The notes beneath the pieces were generated by a model. That model saw only the letters and a list, made by a program, of their open reading frames with translations, had not been told where the DNA came from and did not search any database. A DNA stretch of 63,376 bases from CAZERD01 sp964515405 (lineage in GTDB: Bacteria; Campylobacterota_A; Desulfurellia; Desulfurellales; CAZERD01): positions 1 to 63,376 of the forward strand of contig CAZERD010000003.1 of NCBI GenBank assembly GCA_964515405.1, read 5' to 3'. Shown in pieces: positions 53,653 to 61,666 of this stretch. Numbering within the stretch: position 1 is the first letter of the stretch; every line of letters starts with the position of its first letter. Made by a program: the position numbers and the translations under genes.

Positions 53653-53841
53653 CTACTCCTTATCTCTCTTGGAAAGTTTCTCATCTATTTCAGAAAGCTT
53701 CCTCCTTATTGAAATAAGCACAAACGGCACAATAGCCCAACCAACAACAAAAATAACCACAAAAACTACCAACAACACCGCCATCAACACGGATATAGTG
53801 TTACCAAAGGCCCTTTCGATAATATAGGAAAAATCACTCAT
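53653..53841 (-). CDS. Small single-pass membrane protein next to feoAB
   Basis: 62 residues. A strongly hydrophobic segment at about 17-46 (VLMAVLLVVFVVIFVVGWAI and on) is followed by a basic/acidic helix RRKLSEIDEKLSKRDKE on the cytoplasmic side. Not FeoC, which is a soluble winged helix. Its start overlaps the end of the upstream fusion gene by 4 bp, so it is translated as part of the operon. Function unknown; it could be an accessory factor for FeoB or a membrane anchor. Confidence 0.7.
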   Translation of the reverse strand: MSDFSYIIERAFGNTISVLMAVLLVVFVVIFVVGWAIVPFVLISIRRKLSEIDEKLSKRDKE

Positions 53842-54740
53842 ATCTTTTCACCTACCACCACAACAAATCCACCCTCGCCATAACCCTCTTTAAATCCTTG
53901 AACATCACTTATATCCGAAAGGGAAAAACCAAACAAGGTTTGACGAACCGACCTAACCTTGAATCCAACAACATCAAACAACCTAATAACTTCCTGTGCT
54001 GAAAAAAACTTTGCCATCCTATAGAACACACTTGCCTCTTTCTTTGAAAGGTACATCTGGCCAATCCTGCTATCCTTATCTACTATGGCAACCACAATCC
54101 TGCCGTGTTCCTCCAATACCCTGTGGGCCTCCTTCAATGCCCTATCAGGTTCCTTAATGAAACATATGGCAACGGCCATCAACACAGAACCAACACTCTT
54201 ATTCTCAAAAGGCAAATCCTCTGCAAAACCAAATTTAATATGCATACCTCTTCTGATAGCCAGCTTCCCCATCTCAAAGGAAGGCTCAACTCCACATCTC
54301 ACGCCGAGGGGAATACCGAATCTACCACTTCCGGCACCAACCTCAAGATCACCTCCATCCGGCAGTACGCTTTTAAGAACAAAGAGTTCAGTCCGATAAA
54401 CTACATCATTCCTTTCAAACCATCCCTCATAGTCCTCTTGGAATTCACCAAACACTGAGAATCCATCTATCCTGTTTCTATAAAAGCCGAGGGCCTCATC
54501 AACAGAGTTAATTCTCCTAAACTCTACCGGTTCTATATCATTCACAATAAAGGGTCTTTCATCAACAACACCCCTTGAAAGCACAACATTTACACCTAGC
54601 CCAACAAGATAGTCACCATCACAATGCTCTACTCTCTTCACATTCCACCTATCTGAATCTAGTACAACCCATTCCTGATCCAGCGAATAATCACCCCTAA
54701 TAAGCTTCCCATTTCCATCGGAACAAACTGCAATCCTCAT
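53838..54740 (-). CDS. NifX-like domain fused to a SAM methyltransferase
   Basis: A 300-residue protein. Residues 1-95 (MRIAVCSDGNGKLIRGDYSL to DEALGFYRN) resemble the dinitrogenase-cofactor-type NifX/NifY/NafY domain, though weakly. Residues 105-300 are a class I methyltransferase with DLEVGAGSGRFGIPLG (motif I, about 131-146), EDLPFENKSVGSVLM and LKEAHRVLEEHGRIVVAIV. The substrate is unknown. Its neighbours (another NifX-like protein, two Fe-S ATPases, DUF59) suggest metal-centre chemistry. Confidence 0.7.
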   Translation of the reverse strand: MRIAVCSDGNGKLIRGDYSLDQEWVVLDSDRWNVKRVEHCDGDYLVGLGVNVVLSRGVVDERPFIVNDIEPVEFRRINSVDEALGFYRNRIDGFSVFGEFQEDYEGWFERNDVVYRTELFVLKSVLPDGGDLEVGAGSGRFGIPLGVRCGVEPSFEMGKLAIRRGMHIKFGFAEDLPFENKSVGSVLMAVAICFIKEPDRALKEAHRVLEEHGRIVVAIVDKDSRIGQMYLSKKEASVFYRMAKFFSAQEVIRLFDVVGFKVRSVRQTLFGFSLSDISDVQGFKEGYGEGGFVVVVGEKI

Positions 54741-54749
54741 GCTAGCACT

Positions 54750-55040
54750 CTACTTCTTATCGAGAGCCTTTAGAAATTCCATTGTTTCCTTGGCCCAAAC
54801 AAAGTTTTCCACAACAATATCAACGTCTTCTACACCTTCCAACGAGAGTAACGCCTTCTTTATAGCTATGGCGAGCTGCATTCCCACAGGACAGTTTTCC
54901 ACCGTAGGCCTGAACTTCAGGGATACCTTTTCACCCTCAACCTTAATGTCTCTCACGAGTTGCAGTTTTAATACGTTCTCTTTCAGCTCAGGATCATAAA
55001 CCTCCTCAAGCTTCCTCAACACCACATCTCTCAAACTCAT
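54750..55040 (-). CDS. DUF59/MIP18-family protein (SufT/PaaD-like)
   Basis: A 96-residue protein. VYDPELKENVLKLQLVRDI is the family start and PTVENCPVGMQLAIAIKKAL carries the conserved Cys. Relatives (SufT, CIA2/MIP18, PaaD) take part in Fe-S cluster maturation. The start overlaps the upstream ATPase stop by 4 bp, so the two are probably partners. Confidence 0.87.
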   Translation of the reverse strand: MSLRDVVLRKLEEVYDPELKENVLKLQLVRDIKVEGEKVSLKFRPTVENCPVGMQLAIAIKKALLSLEGVEDVDIVVENFVWAKETMEFLKALDKK

Positions 55041-55909
55041 AGTTCACCTATTATTCTACTCAAAATTTCAGAAAACACGCCCCTCAGATGAAAGCAGTAC
55101 TCAACAGCTATCTTTTCCTCCACGAGAGCATCCATAACACACCTATCGAACGGTATCCTTCCCAGGAGTACCATATCTTCCTTTTCAGCAAACTCCTCTA
55201 TCCTATCCCTTACATCCTCATTTACATCGTGTTTATTTATTACTATACCACTCCTAAGCTTGAACGAATTAATCAGATCTTTCAGTCTCTTAAGATCATG
55301 GAATCCTGAGTGTGTAGGCTCAACCACAACAATCGCAAAGTCAGCATCGGAAAGAGTAGATATGACAGGACATCCAATACCAGGAGAACCGTCCACCAAA
55401 ACGTAAGGAATAGATTCCTCATCTGCCACTATACGGGCCCTATGCTTTACCATGGTAACAAGGTTACCGGAGTTTTCGGCACCTGGAAACAGCCTGGCAT
55501 GTATAAACTTCCCATACGCAGTGTCTGACTCAAACCACTCCCCACTAAAAACCTCCACCATATCAATAGCCCCAGAAGCACACGCTATTTTGCAAAGGGT
55601 ACAGCTATCACATCTAACAGGATCCACTTCATAAATGCCAGAATCACTCACACTAATAGCATCGAATCTGCACAACTGCGCACATACATCACACCTGGTA
55701 CACCTTTTAGGGTCTATTCTAGCGATAGACTTTCCCTTGAACAGTTCTCTTCTTTTGACATTGGGCTTCAGAAGTACATGCAAATCAGCAGCATCAGCAT
55801 CAGCATCCACTATAACCTTATTATCAAGCAAAACACACAGGGAAGCAACAAGAGTTGTCTTGCCAGAGCCGCCCTTCCCGCTTACGACAACTATCTCTTT
55901 GACACTCAT
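55037..55909 (-). CDS. MinD-superfamily ATPase with inserted ferredoxin domain (first)
   Basis: A 290-residue P-loop ATPase. The deviant Walker A is SGKGGSGKTT (10-19), with an inserted two-cluster ferredoxin: C70, C73, C76, C80 and C100, C103, C106, C110. Switch II is VDGSPGIGCPV (C180). This belongs to COG1149, found in many anaerobes beside NifX-like proteins. The Mrp/NBP35 relatives are Fe-S cluster carriers, but these ferredoxin-inserted ones have no settled role. Start overlaps DUF59 gene and its own upstream paralogue by 4 bp each. Confidence 0.9.
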   Translation of the reverse strand: MSVKEIVVVSGKGGSGKTTLVASLCVLLDNKVIVDADADAADLHVLLKPNVKRRELFKGKSIARIDPKRCTRCDVCAQLCRFDAISVSDSGIYEVDPVRCDSCTLCKIACASGAIDMVEVFSGEWFESDTAYGKFIHARLFPGAENSGNLVTMVKHRARIVADEESIPYVLVDGSPGIGCPVISTLSDADFAIVVVEPTHSGFHDLKRLKDLINSFKLRSGIVINKHDVNEDVRDRIEEFAEKEDMVLLGRIPFDRCVMDALVEEKIAVEYCFHLRGVFSEILSRIIGEL

Positions 55910-56736
55910 ATTAATTCCCTGATTTTGCCAAGTAATCTGACGAAGCTATCCCTATACTGCTCAACAAACAGATCACCACGTGAGTACTGCTTCATAAAAC
56001 CCTCCGCATAGGGTATCCTATGAATGACATCTATACCTTCTTCCTTGGCATATTCATCTATTATGGTAACGCTTCTATTATCCTTGTTTATCAGTACTCC
56101 AAATTTCTTACCTAGCTTCTTGACAAGCTCTACAGATAATACAAGATCGTTCAATCCAAACGGAGTAGGTTCAGTAACAAGAATCACGTAATCAGCATCA
56201 TGTATAGCCTCAACAACCGGACAACTTGTACCCGGCGGTGTATCCAGTATATTCACTTTTGAATCATCCATATACCTCTTCATGCCCTCAATCAGCGGAA
56301 CAGCACTGGGTTGTCCAACGTCCAACACCCCCTCAATGAAACACACACCAGCAGCAGAACCGATATGGATTTCACCTTTCCTATCCTGAATCTCAACCAA
56401 GGCATCTTCTACAGGACAAACATACTTACACACTCCGCAGGAGTGACATAGATCTTTGAAAAACATCGTTTTCCTTAGGACATTACTCACAACGAGAGCT
56501 TTATACACACAGGCATCTGCACATTTCTCACAGAAAGAACACTCATTCTCATTAATCTTTGGCACCGGCTCAGTGTATTCTATAACCCTTTCTATCACGG
56601 GTTTAAGAAATATATGACCGTTTGGCTCCTCCACATCACAATCCACATAACATGCATTATCAACAGACAAAGCCATCATCACAGCTATACTTGTCTTACC
56701 AGTACCGCCCTTACCACTCGCTATGGCAATCTTCAT
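55906..56736 (-). CDS. MinD-superfamily ATPase with inserted ferredoxin domain (second)
   Basis: A 276-residue paralogue of the downstream gene. Walker A is SGKGGTGKTS (7-16), cluster cysteines are C66, C69, C72, C76 and C97, C100, C103, C107, and switch II is LDTPPGTSCPVVE. The DTPPG(T)xCPV pattern matches Mrp-type proteins better than the partner's DGSPGIGCPV. The pair probably forms a heterodimer, since COG1149 genes usually occur as tandem pairs. Confidence 0.9.
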   Translation of the reverse strand: MKIAIASGKGGTGKTSIAVMMALSVDNACYVDCDVEEPNGHIFLKPVIERVIEYTEPVPKINENECSFCEKCADACVYKALVVSNVLRKTMFFKDLCHSCGVCKYVCPVEDALVEIQDRKGEIHIGSAAGVCFIEGVLDVGQPSAVPLIEGMKRYMDDSKVNILDTPPGTSCPVVEAIHDADYVILVTEPTPFGLNDLVLSVELVKKLGKKFGVLINKDNRSVTIIDEYAKEEGIDVIHRIPYAEGFMKQYSRGDLFVEQYRDSFVRLLGKIRELI

Positions 56737-56745
56737 GCCAATCCC

Positions 56746-57078
56746 TCAAAAATGGCTTAAACTCCCCTTTTTAAACCTATCAACAACCTCTTTCACACTG
56801 AGACTCCCATCGGTAACATACATATCTATTGAAGCCATCTTTAATGTCTCCTGGGCGTTAGGGCCAAAACTACCCGATATCACTGCCCTGACACCTTTAT
56901 CTATGCAAAGCTTAGCCACAGATACACCTACCCCCCCATGTTCTCCGGTATGAGGATTTTCAATACTCTCAAAATCACCACTCTCTATATCATAAACAAT
57001 AAAATAGCGGGACCGCCCAAACCTTTCATCAACAGGACTGTCAATGGACGGCCCCATAGCTGTTACAAGTACCTTCAT
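56746..57078 (-). CDS. NifX-like dinitrogenase iron-molybdenum cofactor family protein
   Basis: A 110-residue protein. SPVDERFGRSRYFIVYD holds the family's RFGRS motif, and HGGVGVSVAKLCIDKGVRAVISGSFG is the core. No nitrogenase gene is present in the window; stand-alone members are common beside COG1149 ATPases and are thought to bind metal clusters. It overlaps the DUF5320-like gene by 4 bp. Confidence 0.9.
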   Translation of the reverse strand: MKVLVTAMGPSIDSPVDERFGRSRYFIVYDIESGDFESIENPHTGEHGGVGVSVAKLCIDKGVRAVISGSFGPNAQETLKMASIDMYVTDGSLSVKEVVDRFKKGSLSHF

Positions 57079-57317
57079 CCCAACTCCTTATCCAATTTTT
57101 CAAGTCTACCGTTAAGATAATCAAGATACTCCTTAACCCTCTTTATCTCCTCAGAAATAAACCTTTTCTCCTCGCTACGGGATACAGGTTCGTCATAATA
57201 CCACGGATCATACCACCTCCTGAGGCCCCACCTGGGTCTGTCAAAACCGTACACCCATCTCCTACAGTAATATCCTCTCCCAAACCCTCTACCAAATCCT
57301 CTACCATACCCAAACAT
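57075..57317 (-). CDS. DUF5320-like small Gly/Arg/Trp-rich protein
   Basis: 80 residues. The N-terminal half (1-45) is a repeat of GRGFGRGFGRGYY type, rich in Gly, Arg, Tyr and Trp, with one Cys. The C-terminal half is a charged helix (EEIKRVKEYLDYLNGRLEKL). Proteins of this build regularly accompany NifX-like proteins and MinD-type ATPases. GGAGGTG precedes the ATG. It is the first gene of the block. Confidence 0.75.
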   Translation of the reverse strand: MFGYGRGFGRGFGRGYYCRRWVYGFDRPRWGLRRWYDPWYYDEPVSRSEEKRFISEEIKRVKEYLDYLNGRLEKLDKELG

Positions 57318-57340
57318 AGAGACACCTCCACTTTTTTAGT

Positions 57341-57369
57341 ATTATTGCACAAACACACCATATTGTCAC
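57341..57369 (-). promoter_or_regulatory. Likely promoter of the metal/Fe-S block
   Basis: GTGACA (57369-57364), 17 nt and AATAAT (57346-57341) on the - strand, in the 87 bp between moeA and the DUF5320-like gene. No Fur-type box was recognised. Confidence 0.45.
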
Positions 57370-57404
57370 CCCATTTGTGTATACATATATATAGACAGGT
57401 GAAA

Positions 57405-58598
57405 CTAAACCAGATAAAATTCTACCATGCTCCCCCTTTCAATCAGGGAAACCTGCTTAGGAGCAACGAAGAAAGCATCAGCTTGAGAGAGCGTCGTGAA
57501 GTCACCCGAACCGTGATAGTTCAATTCAGATATTACATAGCCAGAGTCAACAAAATCCACCTTACAGGGGACAAAATGAACCCTATCCGGCTTCTTTTTA
57601 AACTCAAAGTCTATCCTCCCCCGGTAGAACGGAGTTATAAAAGCACTGCTCCCCAACAACCTGGCAATCAATCTTTGAACGAAGAGCTTGAACACACTGT
57701 ACGTGGATACTGGGTTTCCAGGCATACCAACTATCCACTTCCCCTCACCCGACCTAGCCAAAACAGTAGGCTTACCCGGTTTCATCGCAACCCTCTGCGT
57801 CAGTATATGAGCTGATATACTCTTAAGTGCAGGAACAGCGAAATCCTTATCTCCAAAGGATGAGCCGCCCGTAATAAGAATAATATCACATTCATCCACA
57901 GCACGCGAAAGAACCTCTGTTATCAGATCTTTATCGTCCCTAACAATACCAAAGAACCTCGGTATCTGAAATACACTCCTTATCTGTGCTATAAGCGAAA
58001 AGCTGGATGAATCTCTTATTTGACCATCAGTTGGCATATCATGTATTTCTACAAGTTCATCTCCGGTCGTCACAATCCCTATGGTGAGCCTTCTCCTGAC
58101 GGGGATCTCAGCCATTCCAAGTGAAGCAAAAAGATTAATCATGCTTGGTGTTATTAACGTCCCCCTATCAAAAGCAACCTCACCCTTTTTAAGATCCTCT
58201 CCTCTGTATGCTATGTTCGCACCCATGCCAACTTTTCCAATAATTTTGACCCTATCCCCTTTAACCTCCGTCTTTTCAAACTCAACCACTGTATCGCAAG
58301 AGTCGGGCACCGGTGCACCAGTCATTATCCTCACACACTCGCCCTTGCCAAGCTCTACAGGTTTGTAATCTCCCGCGTAAACCATATCCCTGACCCTTAA
58401 CTCCAACCCCTCTTCTACATCTCCATACCTACAAGCAAATCCATCCATAGTGGCCTTATTAAATGGTGGCAAATCACACCCAGATATGACCTTATCGCAC
58501 ACCACCCTCCCAACAGCCTCATATATACCAACCTTCTCACATTCTTTTAGCTCTTCAGCAGTATCTATAATAGACAAAGCCTCTTCAAACTCAACCAT
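57405..58598 (-). CDS. moeA: Molybdopterin molybdenumtransferase MoeA
   Basis: Inserts molybdate (or tungstate) into adenylylated molybdopterin. About 397 residues with LPPFNKATMDGFACR, RIMTGAPVPDSCDTVV, the ITGGSSFGDKD motif (where the common form is TGGVSxGDxD) and AMKPGKPTVLARS followed by GMPGNPVS. The ATG at 58598 overlaps the stop of the fusion gene upstream and has GGGGGA before it; an in-frame ATG at 58610 is an alternative. Confidence 0.95.
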   Translation of the reverse strand: MVEFEEALSIIDTAEELKECEKVGIYEAVGRVVCDKVISGCDLPPFNKATMDGFACRYGDVEEGLELRVRDMVYAGDYKPVELGKGECVRIMTGAPVPDSCDTVVEFEKTEVKGDRVKIIGKVGMGANIAYRGEDLKKGEVAFDRGTLITPSMINLFASLGMAEIPVRRRLTIGIVTTGDELVEIHDMPTDGQIRDSSSFSLIAQIRSVFQIPRFFGIVRDDKDLITEVLSRAVDECDIILITGGSSFGDKDFAVPALKSISAHILTQRVAMKPGKPTVLARSGEGKWIVGMPGNPVSTYSVFKLFVQRLIARLLGSSAFITPFYRGRIDFEFKKKPDRVHFVPCKVDFVDSGYVISELNYHGSGDFTTLSQADAFFVAPKQVSLIERGSMVEFYLV

Positions 58599-59793
58599 CC
58601 GTTCCCCCATAAATTATCTCTTCTCTCTTCTTGTTCACATATCTCCCCAAACCAACCCCGTTTCCAACAGCCACATCAAACGCTTCTTTCGTAATGTTCG
58701 ATCCGCTTACAGCAAACCTTATACCACTATTAACAATCTTTTTCATGCTCAGAGATGTCAACCTCCCAGATGTAACAAACAACACTTTACCAAGATCAAT
58801 ACCATTCAATAACGCATAACCTACACATTTATCTATGGTATTATATTTACTAACATCCTCGTTCACGAACAGAAGCTTACCGTCCTCTGAAAACAAAGCG
58901 CCACCATGATAGCCACCGACAGCGCTGTGTAGGTATATATTGTTGTTAAATACTATCATAGCATTTTTAATCATCTCAACGGAAGGTCTAAGAGAAACAG
59001 CTTTATCGCCCACGATGTAGGCTTTAGGAACAACCTCAGCATATAGCTTAAGCCCCTCCTGAACCATACTAACTTCATCATTCAACCCAACATAACCACT
59101 AGAGTACAAATACCCGTGCACTAGTTCCTTAAGGAACACAGGGGTAACATTGAGCGCGGCCACCTTTTTATTGTTCAGATAAATATCCATTTGCTTCTCA
59201 TAAACAAGGAACCTTTCAAACGCCGAATCTGCTCCACCAAGTATTACCGAGGCAACAGTTAAATCATATTTAGTATTAATGTTGAAAAGATTCGTGCAAG
59301 TTTTCCATTTAAGCACATCAACACCAAATGAATCTATAAGTTCCTTTATCCTTCTATTGCCACAGCCTTGATATTTAAAAAACTCAAACACCCTTCTTGA
59401 TAAACCAAGTGGAAGAGGCGTCCAATTACCCTCGCACTCAAACATAACAGCACTTGACCCACTTTCAAGGGTTTCAACTATTGCGTCCACCATATTCTTA
59501 TTCACAAACGGCATATCACCACTAAGAAAAACATACCCATCAGCTTCAACTTTTTTCATAACACTATAAACCCCACACAGAGGACCACCAAAGGGTTCTT
59601 CGTCTCTTATAAGTTCAATATCTCCAAATAGTTCATCATTAAACCTACCAGATACATAAACTGGGACCCCATACCTGTTCAACAATGTAATAGGATAATC
59701 TATAAGCCTCCTATTCCCCAGCAAGCTTAGCCTTTTATCTCCTCCAAACCTATAGCTTCTGCCCCCAGCCAACACGCAATAAACAAACCTCAC
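58591..59793 (-). CDS. MobA-FdhD fusion protein
   Basis: A 400-residue two-domain protein. Residues 1-185 are MobA (molybdenum cofactor guanylyltransferase): VLAGGRSYRFGGDK, EPFGGPLCGV, LSGDMPFV. Residues 190-395 are FdhD, which delivers sulfur to formate-dehydrogenase-type molybdoenzymes: GGYHGGALFSEDGKLLFVNED, NTIDKCVGYALL and VTSGRLTSLSMKKIV. The FdhD CxxC motif that carries sulfur in E. coli is missing: the only Cys in this domain is C323. The start is GTG with TTGAGG upstream. It lies next to moeA, so a Mo/W-bis-MGD enzyme is expected elsewhere in the genome. Confidence 0.88.
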   Translation of the reverse strand: MRFVYCVLAGGRSYRFGGDKRLSLLGNRRLIDYPITLLNRYGVPVYVSGRFNDELFGDIELIRDEEPFGGPLCGVYSVMKKVEADGYVFLSGDMPFVNKNMVDAIVETLESGSSAVMFECEGNWTPLPLGLSRRVFEFFKYQGCGNRRIKELIDSFGVDVLKWKTCTNLFNINTKYDLTVASVILGGADSAFERFLVYEKQMDIYLNNKKVAALNVTPVFLKELVHGYLYSSGYVGLNDEVSMVQEGLKLYAEVVPKAYIVGDKAVSLRPSVEMIKNAMIVFNNNIYLHSAVGGYHGGALFSEDGKLLFVNEDVSKYNTIDKCVGYALLNGIDLGKVLFVTSGRLTSLSMKKIVNSGIRFAVSGSNITKEAFDVAVGNGVGLGRYVNKKREEIIYGGTDG

Positions 59794-59797
59794 AACC

Positions 59798-60451
59798 TCA
59801 AGCCCCCTTCAACAGACCTTTCTTAGCCTTATCTGCGTATATATGGGCAAGCCTGGTCGGTTCTGGCAACCTATACCCAGCGACGAACATCTTCACCACC
59901 TCAAAACTACTTTCAAGGTCCACAAGATGCCCCACCGACAAAAATACTGGCTTAACCCCCCTTCTGGTTCTCACGACATATCCTATTACATCATTGCCAT
60001 CGTAAAGTAAACTAAAATCCCATTGTTTTTCTCCAACCTCCTTATAGCTCCCTATCAACCTGCTTTTGGCGCAACCTATAGACGGAACCCCGAGTATTAC
60101 ACCAAAATGGCTCGCCAAGCCCAACTTACGGGGATGGGCTATGCCTTGAGAATCAAGTATAAACACATCCGGCATAACCCTCAGGTTTTTAAAAGCTCTG
60201 TATATGGGAGGAAACTCTCTAAAAGAAAGAAAACCCGGTATATAAGGCATTCTTATAGAAGTTATGCCTACACTGAGATCCACAAGGCTTAATGCTCTGT
60301 CAAGTACACATATGGCGGCAAAAGCAGTATTGGTGTTCCTATCAAAAGCAACATCAACTCCGCCAACAAGTTCAACCTCACCCTCAAGTGGTTTCACAAC
60401 CACTTTTCTGGACAAGGCTTCCTGCACCTTAATGAGTTTCCCATAATCCAT
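59798..60451 (-). CDS. nfi: Endonuclease V
   Basis: Cleaves DNA one base 3' of deoxyinosine. A 217-residue protein with GGVDVAFD (catalytic Asp), MPYIPGFLSFREFP (wedge motif PYIP and Glu), DSQGIAHPRKLGLASHFG (Asp and His) and GCAKSRL. Stop is 4 bp from the MobA-FdhD gene. AAAGGGG lies upstream of its ATG. Confidence 0.95.
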   Translation of the reverse strand: MDYGKLIKVQEALSRKVVVKPLEGEVELVGGVDVAFDRNTNTAFAAICVLDRALSLVDLSVGITSIRMPYIPGFLSFREFPPIYRAFKNLRVMPDVFILDSQGIAHPRKLGLASHFGVILGVPSIGCAKSRLIGSYKEVGEKQWDFSLLYDGNDVIGYVVRTRRGVKPVFLSVGHLVDLESSFEVVKMFVAGYRLPEPTRLAHIYADKAKKGLLKGA

Positions 60452-60454
60452 AGC

Positions 60455-60483
60455 TTGCCCCTTTGATGCTAATAATCTATAAT
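60455..60483 (+). promoter_or_regulatory. Promoter of a probably leaderless glycosyltransferase mRNA
   Basis: TTGCCC (60455-60460), 17 nt, TATAAT (60478-60483), then 7 nt (CTCAATC) and the ATG at 60491. This is the same geometry as at miaA and kup. No Shine-Dalgarno sequence is present. Confidence 0.7.
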
Positions 60484-60490
60484 CTCAATC

Positions 60491-61666
60491 ATGTTTGTCA
60501 ACAAAAAGAAGGTATGCCTCATATATAAAAAACTATCAAACTACGGGGGGCAGGAAAGATTCATACTAAACTTATACAACTACCTGAGTAAGAATGGATG
60601 GGATGTAGCTCTCATGGTGGGAAAAGTGGAGAAACCTATAAACGCAAGGAATGTAATCGCAGTACCTTACATACCGTTTCCCCCGTGGCTGAGAACACTT
60701 TCCTTCTCATTAAGTGCCTACATTCAGTCCAACACAATGAGAAAAAGAGGGTATATAACATTCGGCTTTGGCAAAACCTTCTGCACAGACGTATTCAGGG
60801 CAGGGGGCGGAGTTCATCTCAAGTACGCTCATCAGTCACTATTGAGGTTCAGAAACCCACTTTCCATAACCTACCACAGACTCAAGAGAATGCTTTCTCC
60901 CTACCACCACACTGTGCTCCTCATAGAGAAAATAAACTTCAAATGCAAAAGTACAAAGGTCTTTATAGCCCCATCAAAAATGGTAAAACAAGACCTCGTG
61001 GAATACTTCGGCATCAGCGAGAGCAGAATAACCGTTATATATAACGAAGTTGACAGATCAGTATTCAACAGCAGAAACAAAAATAAGGCAAGAAAAACGC
61101 TAGAAAGGATACTGGGTATACATGGATTTCTGTTTCTATTCGCTTCTACAAACCATATGCTAAAGGGCTTGGACTATCTGATTGATGCCTTCAAGGTTAC
61201 CATGCCTAAAATACCCTCCGCCAAACTATTGATAGCCGGTTCAGGTCAGGAAAAGTACTTCACAAGGAAGATAAGGAAAATGGGTCTAAACGGCAGAATC
61301 ATAGTACTGGGGAGGGTGAAGGATATGTCACTACTGTACCGTGGGAGCGATGTTCTCATCTATCCTTCCTTATTTGACGCTTCAAGCAACGTTGTAATTG
61401 AGGCCATGGCCTGCGGACTTCCGGTGGCAGTGAGCAAACACACAGGATATTACGAGCTGGTGGAGTCATCAGGTGGAGGAGTAGTAATAAACGATCCCAC
61501 AAATATAGCAGAACTCTCAGAGATACTTACAGATATATACAACAAAACACCAGCAGAACTCTCTCTGCTCGGAAACAGAGGTGAACAGTATATTGAGAAG
61601 ATAAACGCAAACCAACTACAAAGAATAGAGGAGATACTCAATGAACTTATTCCTGGTGGACCTTGA
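60491..61666 (+). CDS. Glycosyltransferase family 4 (WaaG-like)
   Basis: A 391-residue GT-B enzyme. The N-terminal KLSNYGGQERFILNLYNYLS and DVFRAGGGVHLKY resemble lipopolysaccharide core glycosyltransferases of the WaaG group. The C-terminal nucleotide-sugar site has FASTNHMLKGLDYLIDAF, LGRVKDMSLLYRGSDVLIYPS and NVVIEAMACGLPVAVS (conserved Glu). Donor and acceptor are not determinable. It supports an outer membrane with lipopolysaccharide or a related glycan. Confidence 0.9.
   Translation: MFVNKKKVCLIYKKLSNYGGQERFILNLYNYLSKNGWDVALMVGKVEKPINARNVIAVPYIPFPPWLRTLSFSLSAYIQSNTMRKRGYITFGFGKTFCTDVFRAGGGVHLKYAHQSLLRFRNPLSITYHRLKRMLSPYHHTVLLIEKINFKCKSTKVFIAPSKMVKQDLVEYFGISESRITVIYNEVDRSVFNSRNKNKARKTLERILGIHGFLFLFASTNHMLKGLDYLIDAFKVTMPKIPSAKLLIAGSGQEKYFTRKIRKMGLNGRIIVLGRVKDMSLLYRGSDVLIYPSLFDASSNVVIEAMACGLPVAVSKHTGYYELVESSGGGVVINDPTNIAELSEILTDIYNKTPAELSLLGNRGEQYIEKINANQLQRIEEILNELIPGGP

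Noticed and set aside
56746..57078. Nitrogenase cofactor assembly locus
   Set aside because: No nifHDK, nifB, nifE or nifN in the window; stand-alone NifX-like proteins are common in non-fixing anaerobes.
57318..57404. Fur box in front of the metal/Fe-S block
   Set aside because: The alternating TA stretch near 57380 does not match the 19-bp Fur consensus.
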